From assembly GCF_000377905.1 (NCBI RefSeq), contig NZ_KB898882.1:1-43106 (forward strand): 43,106 nucleotides of DNA, in the 5' to 3' direction. Shown piece after piece: positions 15,792 to 22,506 of this stretch; the stretch's first letter is position 1; the number at the start of each line of letters is the position of its first letter. The translations under genes were made by a program, and so were the position numbers. The notes under the pieces were generated by a model. That model made no database searches. It had not been told where the DNA came from and was given only the letters and a program-made list of their open reading frames with translations. This stretch comes from Thioalkalivibrio sp. ALMg11 (GTDB taxonomy: Bacteria > Pseudomonadota > Gammaproteobacteria > Ectothiorhodospirales > Ectothiorhodospiraceae).

Positions 15792-16751
15792 TTACGGCTT
15801 CTGGTGGCCTAGCTTGCGGTCGGCGAGTTCGTAGCCGAGGTCGATCATTTCGGCGGCGCGGTGGAAGTCGAATATGCCGCAGGCGTTGACCGGGACTTCG
15901 ATCAGGTGCTCGGGGTTGTAGGCGGCGATGCGAAAGCGCGCGATCGTGCCCTGCATGGCCTCGATGGAGTGGGAGACGATGTCGATCATGCCCAGCGCGT
16001 GGGCTTCCTGCTCACGGCTCAGGCCGGGGTCGGTCTCGCCCAGGCCCAGCTTGTCCTGCCAGTCCTGCAGCCAGGTGCCGACGCGGTCGGGCAGGGCGTC
16101 TGTCAGGCGGTGGTTGAGGAACCCGCTGTCGGGTTCCTCCCGGTCCGGGTCGGGCGCCTTGGTGCGCTCGGGGCGGATCAGCTCTTCGCCGACGCGGCCG
16201 TTGAGGCTGACGGCCAGGGTGATGTCGGTGTCGTCGTTCAGGGTCGGGGCGATCGGGACCGGGTTCAGCAGGCCGCCGTCCACCAGCAGCCGCCCCTTGT
16301 GGCGCACCGGGGTGAACACGGTGGGGATGGCGATGGAAGCGCGGATCGCGTCGAACAGGGGGCCGCTGTTCAGCCAGACCTCGCGTTCGCGCTCGATGTC
16401 GGTGGCCACGGCGGTGAACGAGATCGGCAGGTCCTCGATGTCCATGTCGCCGAGCATGTCGCGCAGCTTCTCGATCAGGCGGTCACCACGGATCAGCCCC
16501 GCGCCACGGAAGGAGAAGTCCAGCAGCCGCCAGACGTCCTGGCGCCGCAGCGACTTGACCCATGCCTCGTAGGCATCCAGTTGCCCGGCGGCGTAGATGC
16601 CCCCGACCACCGCTCCCATGGATGCCCCGGCGATGGAGCGGATCTCGTAGTCCGAGTGTTCCTCCAGCCAGCGGATCACGCCGATCTGCGCCAGGCCGCG
16701 GGCGCCGCCGCTGCCGAGGACCAGGGAGATGGACTGGGGCTTTCGCGTCAT
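15792..16751 (-). CDS. Patatin-like phospholipase, RssA type
   Basis: A 319-aa patatin-family lipid acyl hydrolase. The oxyanion loop GSGGARG is at residues 13-19, the nucleophile elbow GASMG at 42-46 (Ser44), and the second catalytic residue in DGG at 158-160 (Asp158), so the Ser-Asp dyad is intact. No signal peptide is visible, so a cytoplasmic or membrane-surface enzyme is expected. The C-terminal third (DPDREEPDSGFLNHRL onwards) is polar and helical. The ATG at 16751 begins just before the conserved SLVLGSGG. The gene stands alone, and its 3' end directly abuts the palindrome array. The substrate is not predictable. Confidence 0.9.
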   Translation of the reverse strand: MTRKPQSISLVLGSGGARGLAQIGVIRWLEEHSDYEIRSIAGASMGAVVGGIYAAGQLDAYEAWVKSLRRQDVWRLLDFSFRGAGLIRGDRLIEKLRDMLGDMDIEDLPISFTAVATDIEREREVWLNSGPLFDAIRASIAIPTVFTPVRHKGRLLVDGGLLNPVPIAPTLNDDTDITLAVSLNGRVGEELIRPERTKAPDPDREEPDSGFLNHRLTDALPDRVGTWLQDWQDKLGLGETDPGLSREQEAHALGMIDIVSHSIEAMQGTIARFRIAAYNPEHLIEVPVNACGIFDFHRAAEMIDLGYELADRKLGHQKP

Positions 16752-16927
16752 GGTTGCCGGTGTGCCTGTATGGAGTGTTGGGAAATGGACGGGCGTGCGC
16801 TGCGGTTTTCCGTAGCACGCCCATCATCGATTCGCGGAGCTGCCGGATTCGGTTGGCTTCAAGGATATGTTGGGGGTGTGATCGGGTTTTTCCAGCCTGA
16901 AGGCCCGGTTCCAGCGAATGGGTCTCA

Positions 16928-17009
16928 CGGTAGGAGCCTGCTTGCAGGCGAATGCCCCTGCCCGCGTCCGACTCTGGCGGGAGCTTCGCCTGCAAGCAGG
17001 CTCCTACCG
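16928..17009. repeat. Family 1 palindrome, variant arms
   Basis: Perfect 25-bp arms at 16928-16952 (CGGTAGGAGCCTGCTTGCAG start) and 16985-17009, with the usual loop containing CCCGCGTCCGACTCTGG. The stem differs from the array copies but keeps base pairing (GCCTGCTTGCAGGC instead of GCGTGCTTGCACGC), so the stem covaries. It lies in the 284-bp gap upstream of the patatin gene, which holds no gene. Confidence 0.85.
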
Positions 17010-17035
17010 GGGCGGATGGTATGCGGCGATGCGTG

Positions 17036-17473
17036 CTATTCGGGGGAACGGTTCGGGTTCAGGAGGTGGTCGTGCAGGGCCTGGGCGGACTCGCCGGCCG
17101 GCTCTTCCACCCGCAGCTGCCACACGGCGGCGGGGTGATCCGGCGACCATTCGCTGAAGACTACGAGGCCGGCGTACGGGCCGTGCCCGCGGATCGTGCC
17201 CAGCGTCAGGCGGCCGTCCGGGTCGCCGTACAAGTGCACTTCGAACTCGGGGGCGGGCGGCGGTAGCTTCCAGTAACCGTCGCGACCGGTCTCGCGGAAG
17301 GTGGCGTCGGAAGGCTCGGCGTCGCCGCCGAAGTGGCGCCGCAACAGCGGTACCGACAACCGGTGCGGCAGCCCCAGCACGGTCTCGATGCCGGCGCGGC
17401 CGCGGTCCACCGCCTGGGCGGCGGACTCCAGCGGATCCCGCCGGCCCAGCCATTTCTTCAGTAGCTTGCGCAT
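17036..17473 (-). CDS. Hypothetical protein, 145 aa
   Basis: I do not recognise a family. The protein is soluble, with a basic N-terminus (MRKLLKKWLGRRDPLESAAQ) and a central part rich in aromatic and charged residues (DGYWKLPPPAPEFEVHLYGD). It continues with RLTLGTIRGHGPYAGLVVFSEW and ends NPNRSPE. There is no signal peptide, membrane helix or metal motif. It is kept as real because codon bias matches the core genes and no competing frame is better. The ribosome site is weak. It lies between the patatin gene and the divergent PEBP gene. Confidence 0.65.
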   Translation of the reverse strand: MRKLLKKWLGRRDPLESAAQAVDRGRAGIETVLGLPHRLSVPLLRRHFGGDAEPSDATFRETGRDGYWKLPPPAPEFEVHLYGDPDGRLTLGTIRGHGPYAGLVVFSEWSPDHPAAVWQLRVEEPAGESAQALHDHLLNPNRSPE

Positions 17474-17588
17474 GCGCGGATCATCCGTGTGCCGTCCGCG
17501 GTCTGCAAGCGCCGGCCTTCACGTGGTGGCTTGGAGGCTGGCGGTCGGCGGCGTTACCGTGCGGGTAGGTAATGGAAAGGAGTACGTC

Positions 17589-18065
17589 ATGGGTTTTGCA
17601 CTGTCCGAGATGCAGCTGTCGAGTTCCGCCTTTGGCCCCGGCCAGCCGATCCCCAAACGCCACAGCGGCGAGGGCGAGGACACCTCGCCGGCCTTGCGGT
17701 GGCAGGGCGTGCCGCAGGGTACCCGGTCCCTGGCGGTGATCTGCCACGACCCGGATGCGCCGCTGATCCAGCCGGGTACCTACGGCTTCGTGCACTGGGT
17801 GCTGTACAACCTGCCGCCGGACCTGGATGGCCTCCCCGAAGCGACCGATCTGGGCGCGACCGGCCAGACGGACTTCGGCCGCACCGGCTACGGTGGCCCG
17901 ATGCCGCCCGAGGGGCATGGCAAGCATCACTATTTCTTCTGGCTGCTGGCGCTGGACGCCGACCTGCAGCTACCGCCCGGCCTGACCCTGTGGCAGTTCC
18001 TGGAACACGCCGAGCCCCACGTAATCGGCATGAATCGACTGGTGGGTACCTACCAGCGGGGCTGA
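17589..18065 (+). CDS. YbhB/YbcL family PEBP-like protein
   Basis: A 158-aa bacterial phosphatidylethanolamine-binding-like protein (Raf kinase inhibitor-like). Signature pieces are SPALRWQGVP, CHDPDAP (residues 50-56) and FVHWVLYNLP, then GGPMPPEGHGKHHYFFWLLALD. The full fold is covered and the length is typical. There is no signal peptide, so it is cytoplasmic like YbhB. A GGAG site precedes the ATG at 17589; the longer open frame upstream overlaps the divergent gene and is rejected. The ligand and role are unknown. Palindrome array 2 begins 20 bp after the stop. Confidence 0.92.
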   Translation: MGFALSEMQLSSSAFGPGQPIPKRHSGEGEDTSPALRWQGVPQGTRSLAVICHDPDAPLIQPGTYGFVHWVLYNLPPDLDGLPEATDLGATGQTDFGRTGYGGPMPPEGHGKHHYFFWLLALDADLQLPPGLTLWQFLEHAEPHVIGMNRLVGTYQRG

Positions 18066-18084
18066 CACCTTGCAGGGATTTTTT

Positions 18085-18862
18085 GTGGGAGCCGGCTTGC
18101 CGGCGAAGCCCCTGCCAGAGTCGGACGCGGGCAGGGGCTTCGCGTGCAAGCACGCTCCCACAGGGATGCTCCCACAGGCGTGACTAGGGCTTGCGGCGGT
18201 CTGGAAGATGGTGTCATCCCGGAAACCGCAAAGCGGTTATCCGGGATCTCGGGCGTTTGGGGGTTGGGCTGGCGTTGGAGATCCCGGCTCTTCGCTGCGC
18301 TGCGGCCGGGATGACGGGGTATGGCGTTGCGGCTGGGGTGACGGGGGTGGGTGGCTGGCGCGGGCGGGGGCTTCGCGTGCAAGCACGCTCCCACAGGGAT
18401 GCTCCCACAGGTGTGACTAGGGCTTGCGGCGGTTTGGAAGATGGTGTCATCCCGGAAACCGCAAAGCGGTTATCCGGGATCTCGGGCGTTGGGGGGTTGG
18501 GCTGGCGTTGGAGATCCCGGCTCTTCGCTTCGCTGCGGCCGGGATGACGGGGGTGGCTGGCGCGGGCAGGGGCTTCGCGTGCAGGCACGCTCCCACAGGG
18601 GTGCTTCCACAGGCGGGGTCAAGGTTTGTGGCGGTCTGGAAGATGGCGTCATCCCGGAAACCGCAACGCGGTTATCCGGGATCTCGGGCGTTGGGGGTTG
18701 GGCTGGCGTTGGAGATCCCGGCTCTTCGCTTCGCTACGGCCGGGATGACGGGGTATGGCGCTGCGGCTGGGATGACGGGGTATGGCGCTGCGGCTGGGAT
18801 GACGGGGGTGGATGGCTGGCGCGGGCAGGGGCTTCGCGTGCAAGCACGCTCCCACAGGGGCC
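18085..18862. repeat. Amplified composite palindrome array 2
   Basis: Gene-free array with the same two alternating families as at 14.9-15.8 kb. The GGCTTCGCGT marker occurs at 18136, 18369, 18571 and 18830 (steps 233, 202 and 259 bp). Only the first family 1 unit is complete; the other three retain just the right half. Complete family 2 units lie at about 18213-18316, 18446-18548 and 18649-18750. Two extra short copies of GCTGCGGCTGGGATGACGGG follow at 18756-18806. Confidence 0.85.
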
Positions 18863-18917
18863 CCTTTCCCCGCTTCGGGCCGTTCGGTCTTGACCGGGTT
18901 GTGCGGCGGGCGCACGA

Positions 18918-18937
18918 TATGTACCACTTTATGTACG
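18918..18937 (+). promoter_or_regulatory. Putative toxin-antitoxin operator
   Basis: Two ATGTAC sites at 18919 and 18931, one helical turn apart (12 bp), lie 18 bp upstream of the antitoxin ATG. GTAC cores of similar spacing (13 bp) occur in front of the yefM-yoeB pair at 536-552, which suggests both antitoxins read the same kind of operator. Confidence 0.45.
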
Positions 18938-18953
18938 TTTCGGGTGACTGGCG

Positions 18954-19214
18954 ATGACGACGCTGACGGCTACCGAGGCCCGCAAGGGTCTGTTCGATCT
19001 GATCAAGGGCGTGAACGAACAGCACGCGATCTACCATATCCGGCATCGCAACGGCGATGCGGTGCTGATGTCGGAAGACGAGTACGCCAGCCTGATCGAG
19101 ACCCTGGAGCTGCTCTCCGAGCCCGGCTTCCGGCAGGAATTCGAGCAGGGCCGCCGCGAGGCGGATGAAGGCGATACGCTGGGATTCGAGGAGGTGTTCG
19201 GGGAGAAGCAGTGA
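18954..19214 (+). CDS. Phd/YefM family antitoxin
   Basis: An 86-aa antitoxin of a type II pair. TATEARKGLFDLIKGVNEQH (residues 5-24) and IYHIRHRNGDAVLMSEDEYASL (26-47) match the Phd/YefM fold that dimerises and binds the operator. The acidic C-terminal tail (EADEGDTLGFEEVFGEKQ) is the probable toxin-binding part. The toxin start overlaps the antitoxin stop (GTGA at 19211-19214), so translation is coupled. The pair stands alone between two palindrome arrays, which suggests an independently acquired module. Confidence 0.88.
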   Translation: MTTLTATEARKGLFDLIKGVNEQHAIYHIRHRNGDAVLMSEDEYASLIETLELLSEPGFRQEFEQGRREADEGDTLGFEEVFGEKQ

Positions 19215-19465
19215 CCTGGACCATTCGGTTTACCCGTCAAGCCGAGAAGGACTTACGGCGTCTGACGCCGAAGCTGCGTGACAAGGTGAAGCAGATCCTG
19301 CGCAACCGGGTGGCGGTCGACCCGTACTGTGGCAAGGCGCTGGTTGGTGATCTGCGCGGGTACTACTCCCTGCGGATCAGCTACAAGGACCGTCTGCTAT
19401 ACACGATTCGGGACGAGCAGTTGCTGGTGATCGTGATCCGGGCGCGTACGTATTACGGCGAATAG
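19211..19465 (+). CDS. RelE/YoeB-like mRNA interferase toxin
   Basis: An 84-aa toxin of the RelE/ParE superfamily. FTRQAEKDLRRLTPKLRDKVKQ forms the N-terminal helical hairpin, and GDLRGYYSLRISYKDRLLYTIR is the conserved basic beta-sheet region. The C-terminus is IVIRARTYYGE. R59 or R65 and the terminal YY are candidates for catalytic positions, but this subgroup lacks the GKPEPL motif of true YoeB, so the precise family (RelE/StbE or Txe type) is uncertain. The start is GTG, overlapping the antitoxin stop by 4 bp. It appears intact. Confidence 0.85.
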   Translation: MTWTIRFTRQAEKDLRRLTPKLRDKVKQILRNRVAVDPYCGKALVGDLRGYYSLRISYKDRLLYTIRDEQLLVIVIRARTYYGE

Positions 19466-19482
19466 CCCTGTAGGAATGTCTT

Positions 19483-19710
19483 GTGGGAGCCGGCTTGGCG
19501 GCGAAGCCCCTGCCAGAGCCGGACGCGGGCAGGGGCTTCGCCGCCAAGCACGCGCCTACGCTGATGCCCCCACAGGGGGCCAAGGCTTGCGGCGGTCTGG
19601 AAGACGGCGTCATCCCGGAAACCGCGAAGCGGTTATCCGGGATCTCGGGCGCTGGGGGTGGGCCTGGCGTTGGAGATCCCGGCTCTTCGCTTCGCTACGG
19701 CCGGGATGAC
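19483..19710. repeat. Family 1 and family 2 palindromes after the toxin gene
   Basis: A family 1 unit (19483-19560) has different stem sequence (GCCGGCTTGGCGGCGAAGCC against GGCTTCGCCGCCAAGCACGC) but the usual loop. A complete family 2 unit spans 19609-19710. There is no gene between 19466 and 19842. Confidence 0.8.
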
Positions 19711-19767
19711 GGGGGGTGCGGTTGGTGCGGGCAGGGGGTGGCGGCGTTGTTGGCGCCATCCAGTCAC

Positions 19768-19807
19768 AAAAAAGGCCCGGGCCGAGCGAACTCGGTCCGG
19801 GCCTTTT
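19768..19807 (-). terminator. Rho-independent terminator of the PfkB kinase gene
   Basis: Arms AAAAGGCCCGGGCCGAG (19770-19786) and CTCGGTCCGGGCCTTTT (19791-19807) with loop CGAA. Read on the minus strand, the stem is followed by a T-run (bases 19768-19773 are all A on the plus strand). It lies 35 bp beyond the minus-strand kinase stop codon. Confidence 0.88.
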
Positions 19808-19842
19808 GCGTTCCCAGGCGGGTGCCCGGGGCGGCGGGGTGC

Positions 19843-20775
19843 TTAGTAGCGGTAGCCGAAGGCCTTTTCGAACTTGTCGGCGAACTCTTCGGCGGTGAAG
19901 TGGTGGTTCTGGGTGCCGGAGTGCGCGATCTTGATCGAGCCGATCAGCGAGGCGATGCGGCCGGTGGTCTCCCAGTCGTAGCCCTTTTCCAGGCCGAACA
20001 GGATGCCGGCGCGGTAGGAGTCGCCACAGCCGGTCGGGTCCTTGATCGCGGCCGGTTCGACCGACGGGATGGTGATCTTCTTGCCGCCGGTGTAGATGTC
20101 GGAGCCCTCGCCACCGCGGGTGACGATCATGGCGTCGACCATTTCGGCCAGCTGTTCCAGGCTCAGGCCGGTACGGTCGGCGGTCAGCTGCGCCTCGTAG
20201 TCGTTGAACGCGGCGTAGGTGGCGTTCTCCATGAAGCGCTTCAGGTCGTCGCCGTCGAACATCGGCAGGCCCTGGCCCGGGTCGAACATGAACGGGATGC
20301 CGGCGTCGGCGAACTGCTGGGCGTGCTCGATCATGCCGTCACGGCCGTCCGGGGAGACGATGCCGACCTTGATGCCGTTGGCGTCGGTGACCTTCTGCTG
20401 GTGCGAGAAGCCCATCGCGCCCGGGTGGAAGGCGGTGATCTGGTTGTCGTCCTGGTCGGTGGTGATGAAGGCCTGACCGGTGTAGGTGTCCTTCAGCTCC
20501 TTGACGAACGTGCGCGAGATGGCGTGCTTGTCCATCCAGTCGGCGTACGGGGTGAAGTCGCCGCCCACGGTGGCCATGACGGTCGGGTCCGCGCCCAGCA
20601 GCTTCATGTTGTAGGCGATGTTGCCGGCGCAGCCGCCGAACTCGCGGCGCATGTCCGGGACGAGGAAGGACACATTCAGCATGTGCACCTTGTCCGGGAG
20701 GATGTGGTTCTTGAAGCGATCGGGGAACACCATGATGGTGTCGTAGGCCATGGACCCACAGATCAGTGCGGACAT
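19843..20775 (-). CDS. PfkB family sugar/nucleoside kinase
   Basis: A 310-aa ribokinase-like (PfkB) kinase. The substrate-side glycine motif is FGGCAGNIAYNMKLLG (46-61), and the second PfkB signature DPTGCGDSYRAG (246-257) contains the catalytic base D252. The family phosphorylates sugars or nucleosides with ATP; close forms in proteobacteria are often labelled adenosine kinase, but the substrate cannot be fixed from sequence alone. AAGGAG precedes the ATG at 20775, and a strong terminator follows the stop. It is monocistronic. Confidence 0.88.
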   Translation of the reverse strand: MSALICGSMAYDTIMVFPDRFKNHILPDKVHMLNVSFLVPDMRREFGGCAGNIAYNMKLLGADPTVMATVGGDFTPYADWMDKHAISRTFVKELKDTYTGQAFITTDQDDNQITAFHPGAMGFSHQQKVTDANGIKVGIVSPDGRDGMIEHAQQFADAGIPFMFDPGQGLPMFDGDDLKRFMENATYAAFNDYEAQLTADRTGLSLEQLAEMVDAMIVTRGGEGSDIYTGGKKITIPSVEPAAIKDPTGCGDSYRAGILFGLEKGYDWETTGRIASLIGSIKIAHSGTQNHHFTAEEFADKFEKAFGYRY

Positions 20776-21565
20776 TGTTGCTCCTTAGCGTTGGCTGAAA
20801 TCGTTGTCGTGCGTGGCCTTGAAGGCAGCACAGGACGTCCCGTGGCGCGCGCTGAAAGCGTTGATTGCGCGCCGATGTCGGGTCGTGCGATGTGCATAGG
20901 GTAAGTATTTGGGCGCAAAACAACAAATCGGGGGTGTCGGGGGGTTGGGGTCTCGCGGCCATTTCATCGTCTGTCATCCCGGCCGAAGCGAAGCGTAGAG
21001 CCGGGATCTACGATGTCAGAGGTGCCGCCTTGGGAGATCCCGGATCACCGCTGCGCGGTGTCCGGGATGACGAGTAGTGGAGACGCTCCGGCCGGAACCA
21101 ACGGACCCCCCTTCGGTGTCAGCCTTGGGAGATTGCCACGTCGCCTTCGGCTCCTCGCAATGACGAATTTCTTCCCGCGTGTTCGATCCCGTCATTGCGA
21201 GGAGCGTAGCGACGAAGCAATCTCCGAAAGCTGGCAATGCGTCCACGCTCCGGATGCGGTGGTTCCGGACGGAGATTACTCGCTTCGCTCTCCCTGCGGG
21301 CCGGCCTGCGGCCGTTCAATGGGCTGCGCGCTTTTGTGCCACGGCCCCTCACGGGGCCTCGCAATGACGGAGAAAGGGCCATCGTCATTGCAAGGCCCTG
21401 CAGGGGCCGCGGCAATCGGGTGAAGCGGGCGGTGCGGCGGGATCGGTGGTTCTGGGTGGAGATCGCCACGGCGCTGGGCGCCCCGCGATGACGGTGGTGG
21501 GGGTCACGTTGTGCCGGGGGCTTTGTGGCAGCATGGAGTCATTCCCGCGAGCGAGGGCGTGACTG
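20776..21565. repeat. Gene-free region with several repeat families
   Basis: A family 2 variant (20973-21071) starts GTCATCCCGGCCGAAGCGAA and ends GTCCGGGATGACG. GTCATTGCGAGG-type units lie at 21191 and 21384 on the plus strand. Inverted versions ending CGCAATGACG or CGCGATGACG lie near 21130-21165, 21345-21370 and 21458-21492. The units face each other and would form large hairpins. The 21.24-21.34 kb part is low in structure. No gene is supported. Confidence 0.75.
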
Positions 21566-21742
21566 ATGAATCCGCGTGTATTGATCCCGATCCTGATCAT
21601 CCTGCTGTTGTTGCTGAGTCTGTGGTCCATGAGCCTGGACGGTGACGGGGGCATCCTGCCCGGCGCGCCCGATACTGGCGCGGCGCCCGCGGTTGAACGC
21701 CTGGCCCATGGATCAGGATCGGCCGCGCCCCAACCGGCATGA
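21566..21742 (+). CDS. 58-aa membrane peptide coupled to ABC exporter
   Basis: A short frame from the ATG at 21566 encodes 58 residues. MNPR is followed by a strongly hydrophobic helix (residues 5-20, [16 protein letters not shown]), then a Gly/Ala/Pro-rich tail ending SAAPQPA. Its TGA overlaps the ATG of the ABC ATPase (ATGA at 21739-21742), a typical coupling arrangement, which argues that it is translated. The tail would lie in the periplasm if the N-terminus is inside. No family is recognised. It may be a small exporter subunit or mainly a leader peptide that couples translation. Confidence 0.6.
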   Translation: MNPRVLIPILIILLLLLSLWSMSLDGDGGILPGAPDTGAAPAVERLAHGSGSAAPQPA

Positions 21743-22488
21743 ATACAGCTGCGGCGCCGGCCCCTGATGCGGGGCGCGCCGGGCGCGAGGTGATTTTCCG
21801 CGCGGCCGGGGTGACCAAGGTCTACCGCATGGGCGAGGTGACGATCCACGCCCTGCGCGGGGTGGATCTGGAGCTCTACACCGGCGAGCTGGTGGTGATG
21901 CTGGGGGCCTCGGGTTCCGGCAAGTCGACCCTGCTGAACATCATGGGCGGACTGGATACCGCGTCCGAGGGCGAGGTGCGTTACCGCGACCAGGATCTGG
22001 CGCAGGCCTCCGAGCGCACGCTGACCGCCTTCCGCCGCGATCACGTTGGCTTCGTGTTCCAGTTCTACAACCTGATTGCCAGCCTGACCGCGCGCGAGAA
22101 CGTGGCCATTGTCACCGAGATCTCGCGCGATCCGATGTCGCCGGAGGAGGCCCTGGCGCTGGTCGGGCTGGAGGACCGCATGGACCACTTTCCCTCGCAG
22201 CTCTCCGGCGGCGAGCAGCAGCGCGTGGCCATTGCCCGCGCGATCGCCAAGCAGCCGGCGGTGCTGCTGTGCGACGAGCCGACCGGCGCGCTGGACTCGA
22301 AGACCGGGATCCGCGTGCTGGAGGTGCTGCAGCACATCAACGAGCGCCTGGACACGACGGTCGCGATCATCACCCACAACGCGGTGATCGGCGAGATGGC
22401 CGATCGCGTGATCCACCTGAGCGACGGCCGCGTGAGCGAGATCCACGAGAACGCCACTCGCCAGCCGCCGTCCGCGTTGCACTGGTAG
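21739..22488 (+). CDS. ABC transporter ATPase, MacB/LolD type
   Basis: A 249-aa ATP-binding subunit. Walker [10 protein letters not shown] is at 56-64, the Q-loop glutamine at Q108 (FQFYNL), the ABC signature LSGGEQ at 155-160, Walker B VLLCDEP at 175-181, and the switch histidine in ITHN near 214. The spacing and the [16 protein letters not shown] segment are characteristic of the LolD/MacB mechanotransmission group, whose ATPases work with FtsX-type permeases. It overlaps the upstream 58-aa peptide gene by 4 bp, and the permease gene starts 18 bp downstream. The start may lie a few residues further in, because the first 17 residues are low-complexity. Confidence 0.93.
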   Translation: MNTAAAPAPDAGRAGREVIFRAAGVTKVYRMGEVTIHALRGVDLELYTGELVVMLGASGSGKSTLLNIMGGLDTASEGEVRYRDQDLAQASERTLTAFRRDHVGFVFQFYNLIASLTARENVAIVTEISRDPMSPEEALALVGLEDRMDHFPSQLSGGEQQRVAIARAIAKQPAVLLCDEPTGALDSKTGIRVLEVLQHINERLDTTVAIITHNAVIGEMADRVIHLSDGRVSEIHENATRQPPSALHW

Positions 22489-22506
22489 CGACGGCGGCCC
22501 CGCCCC

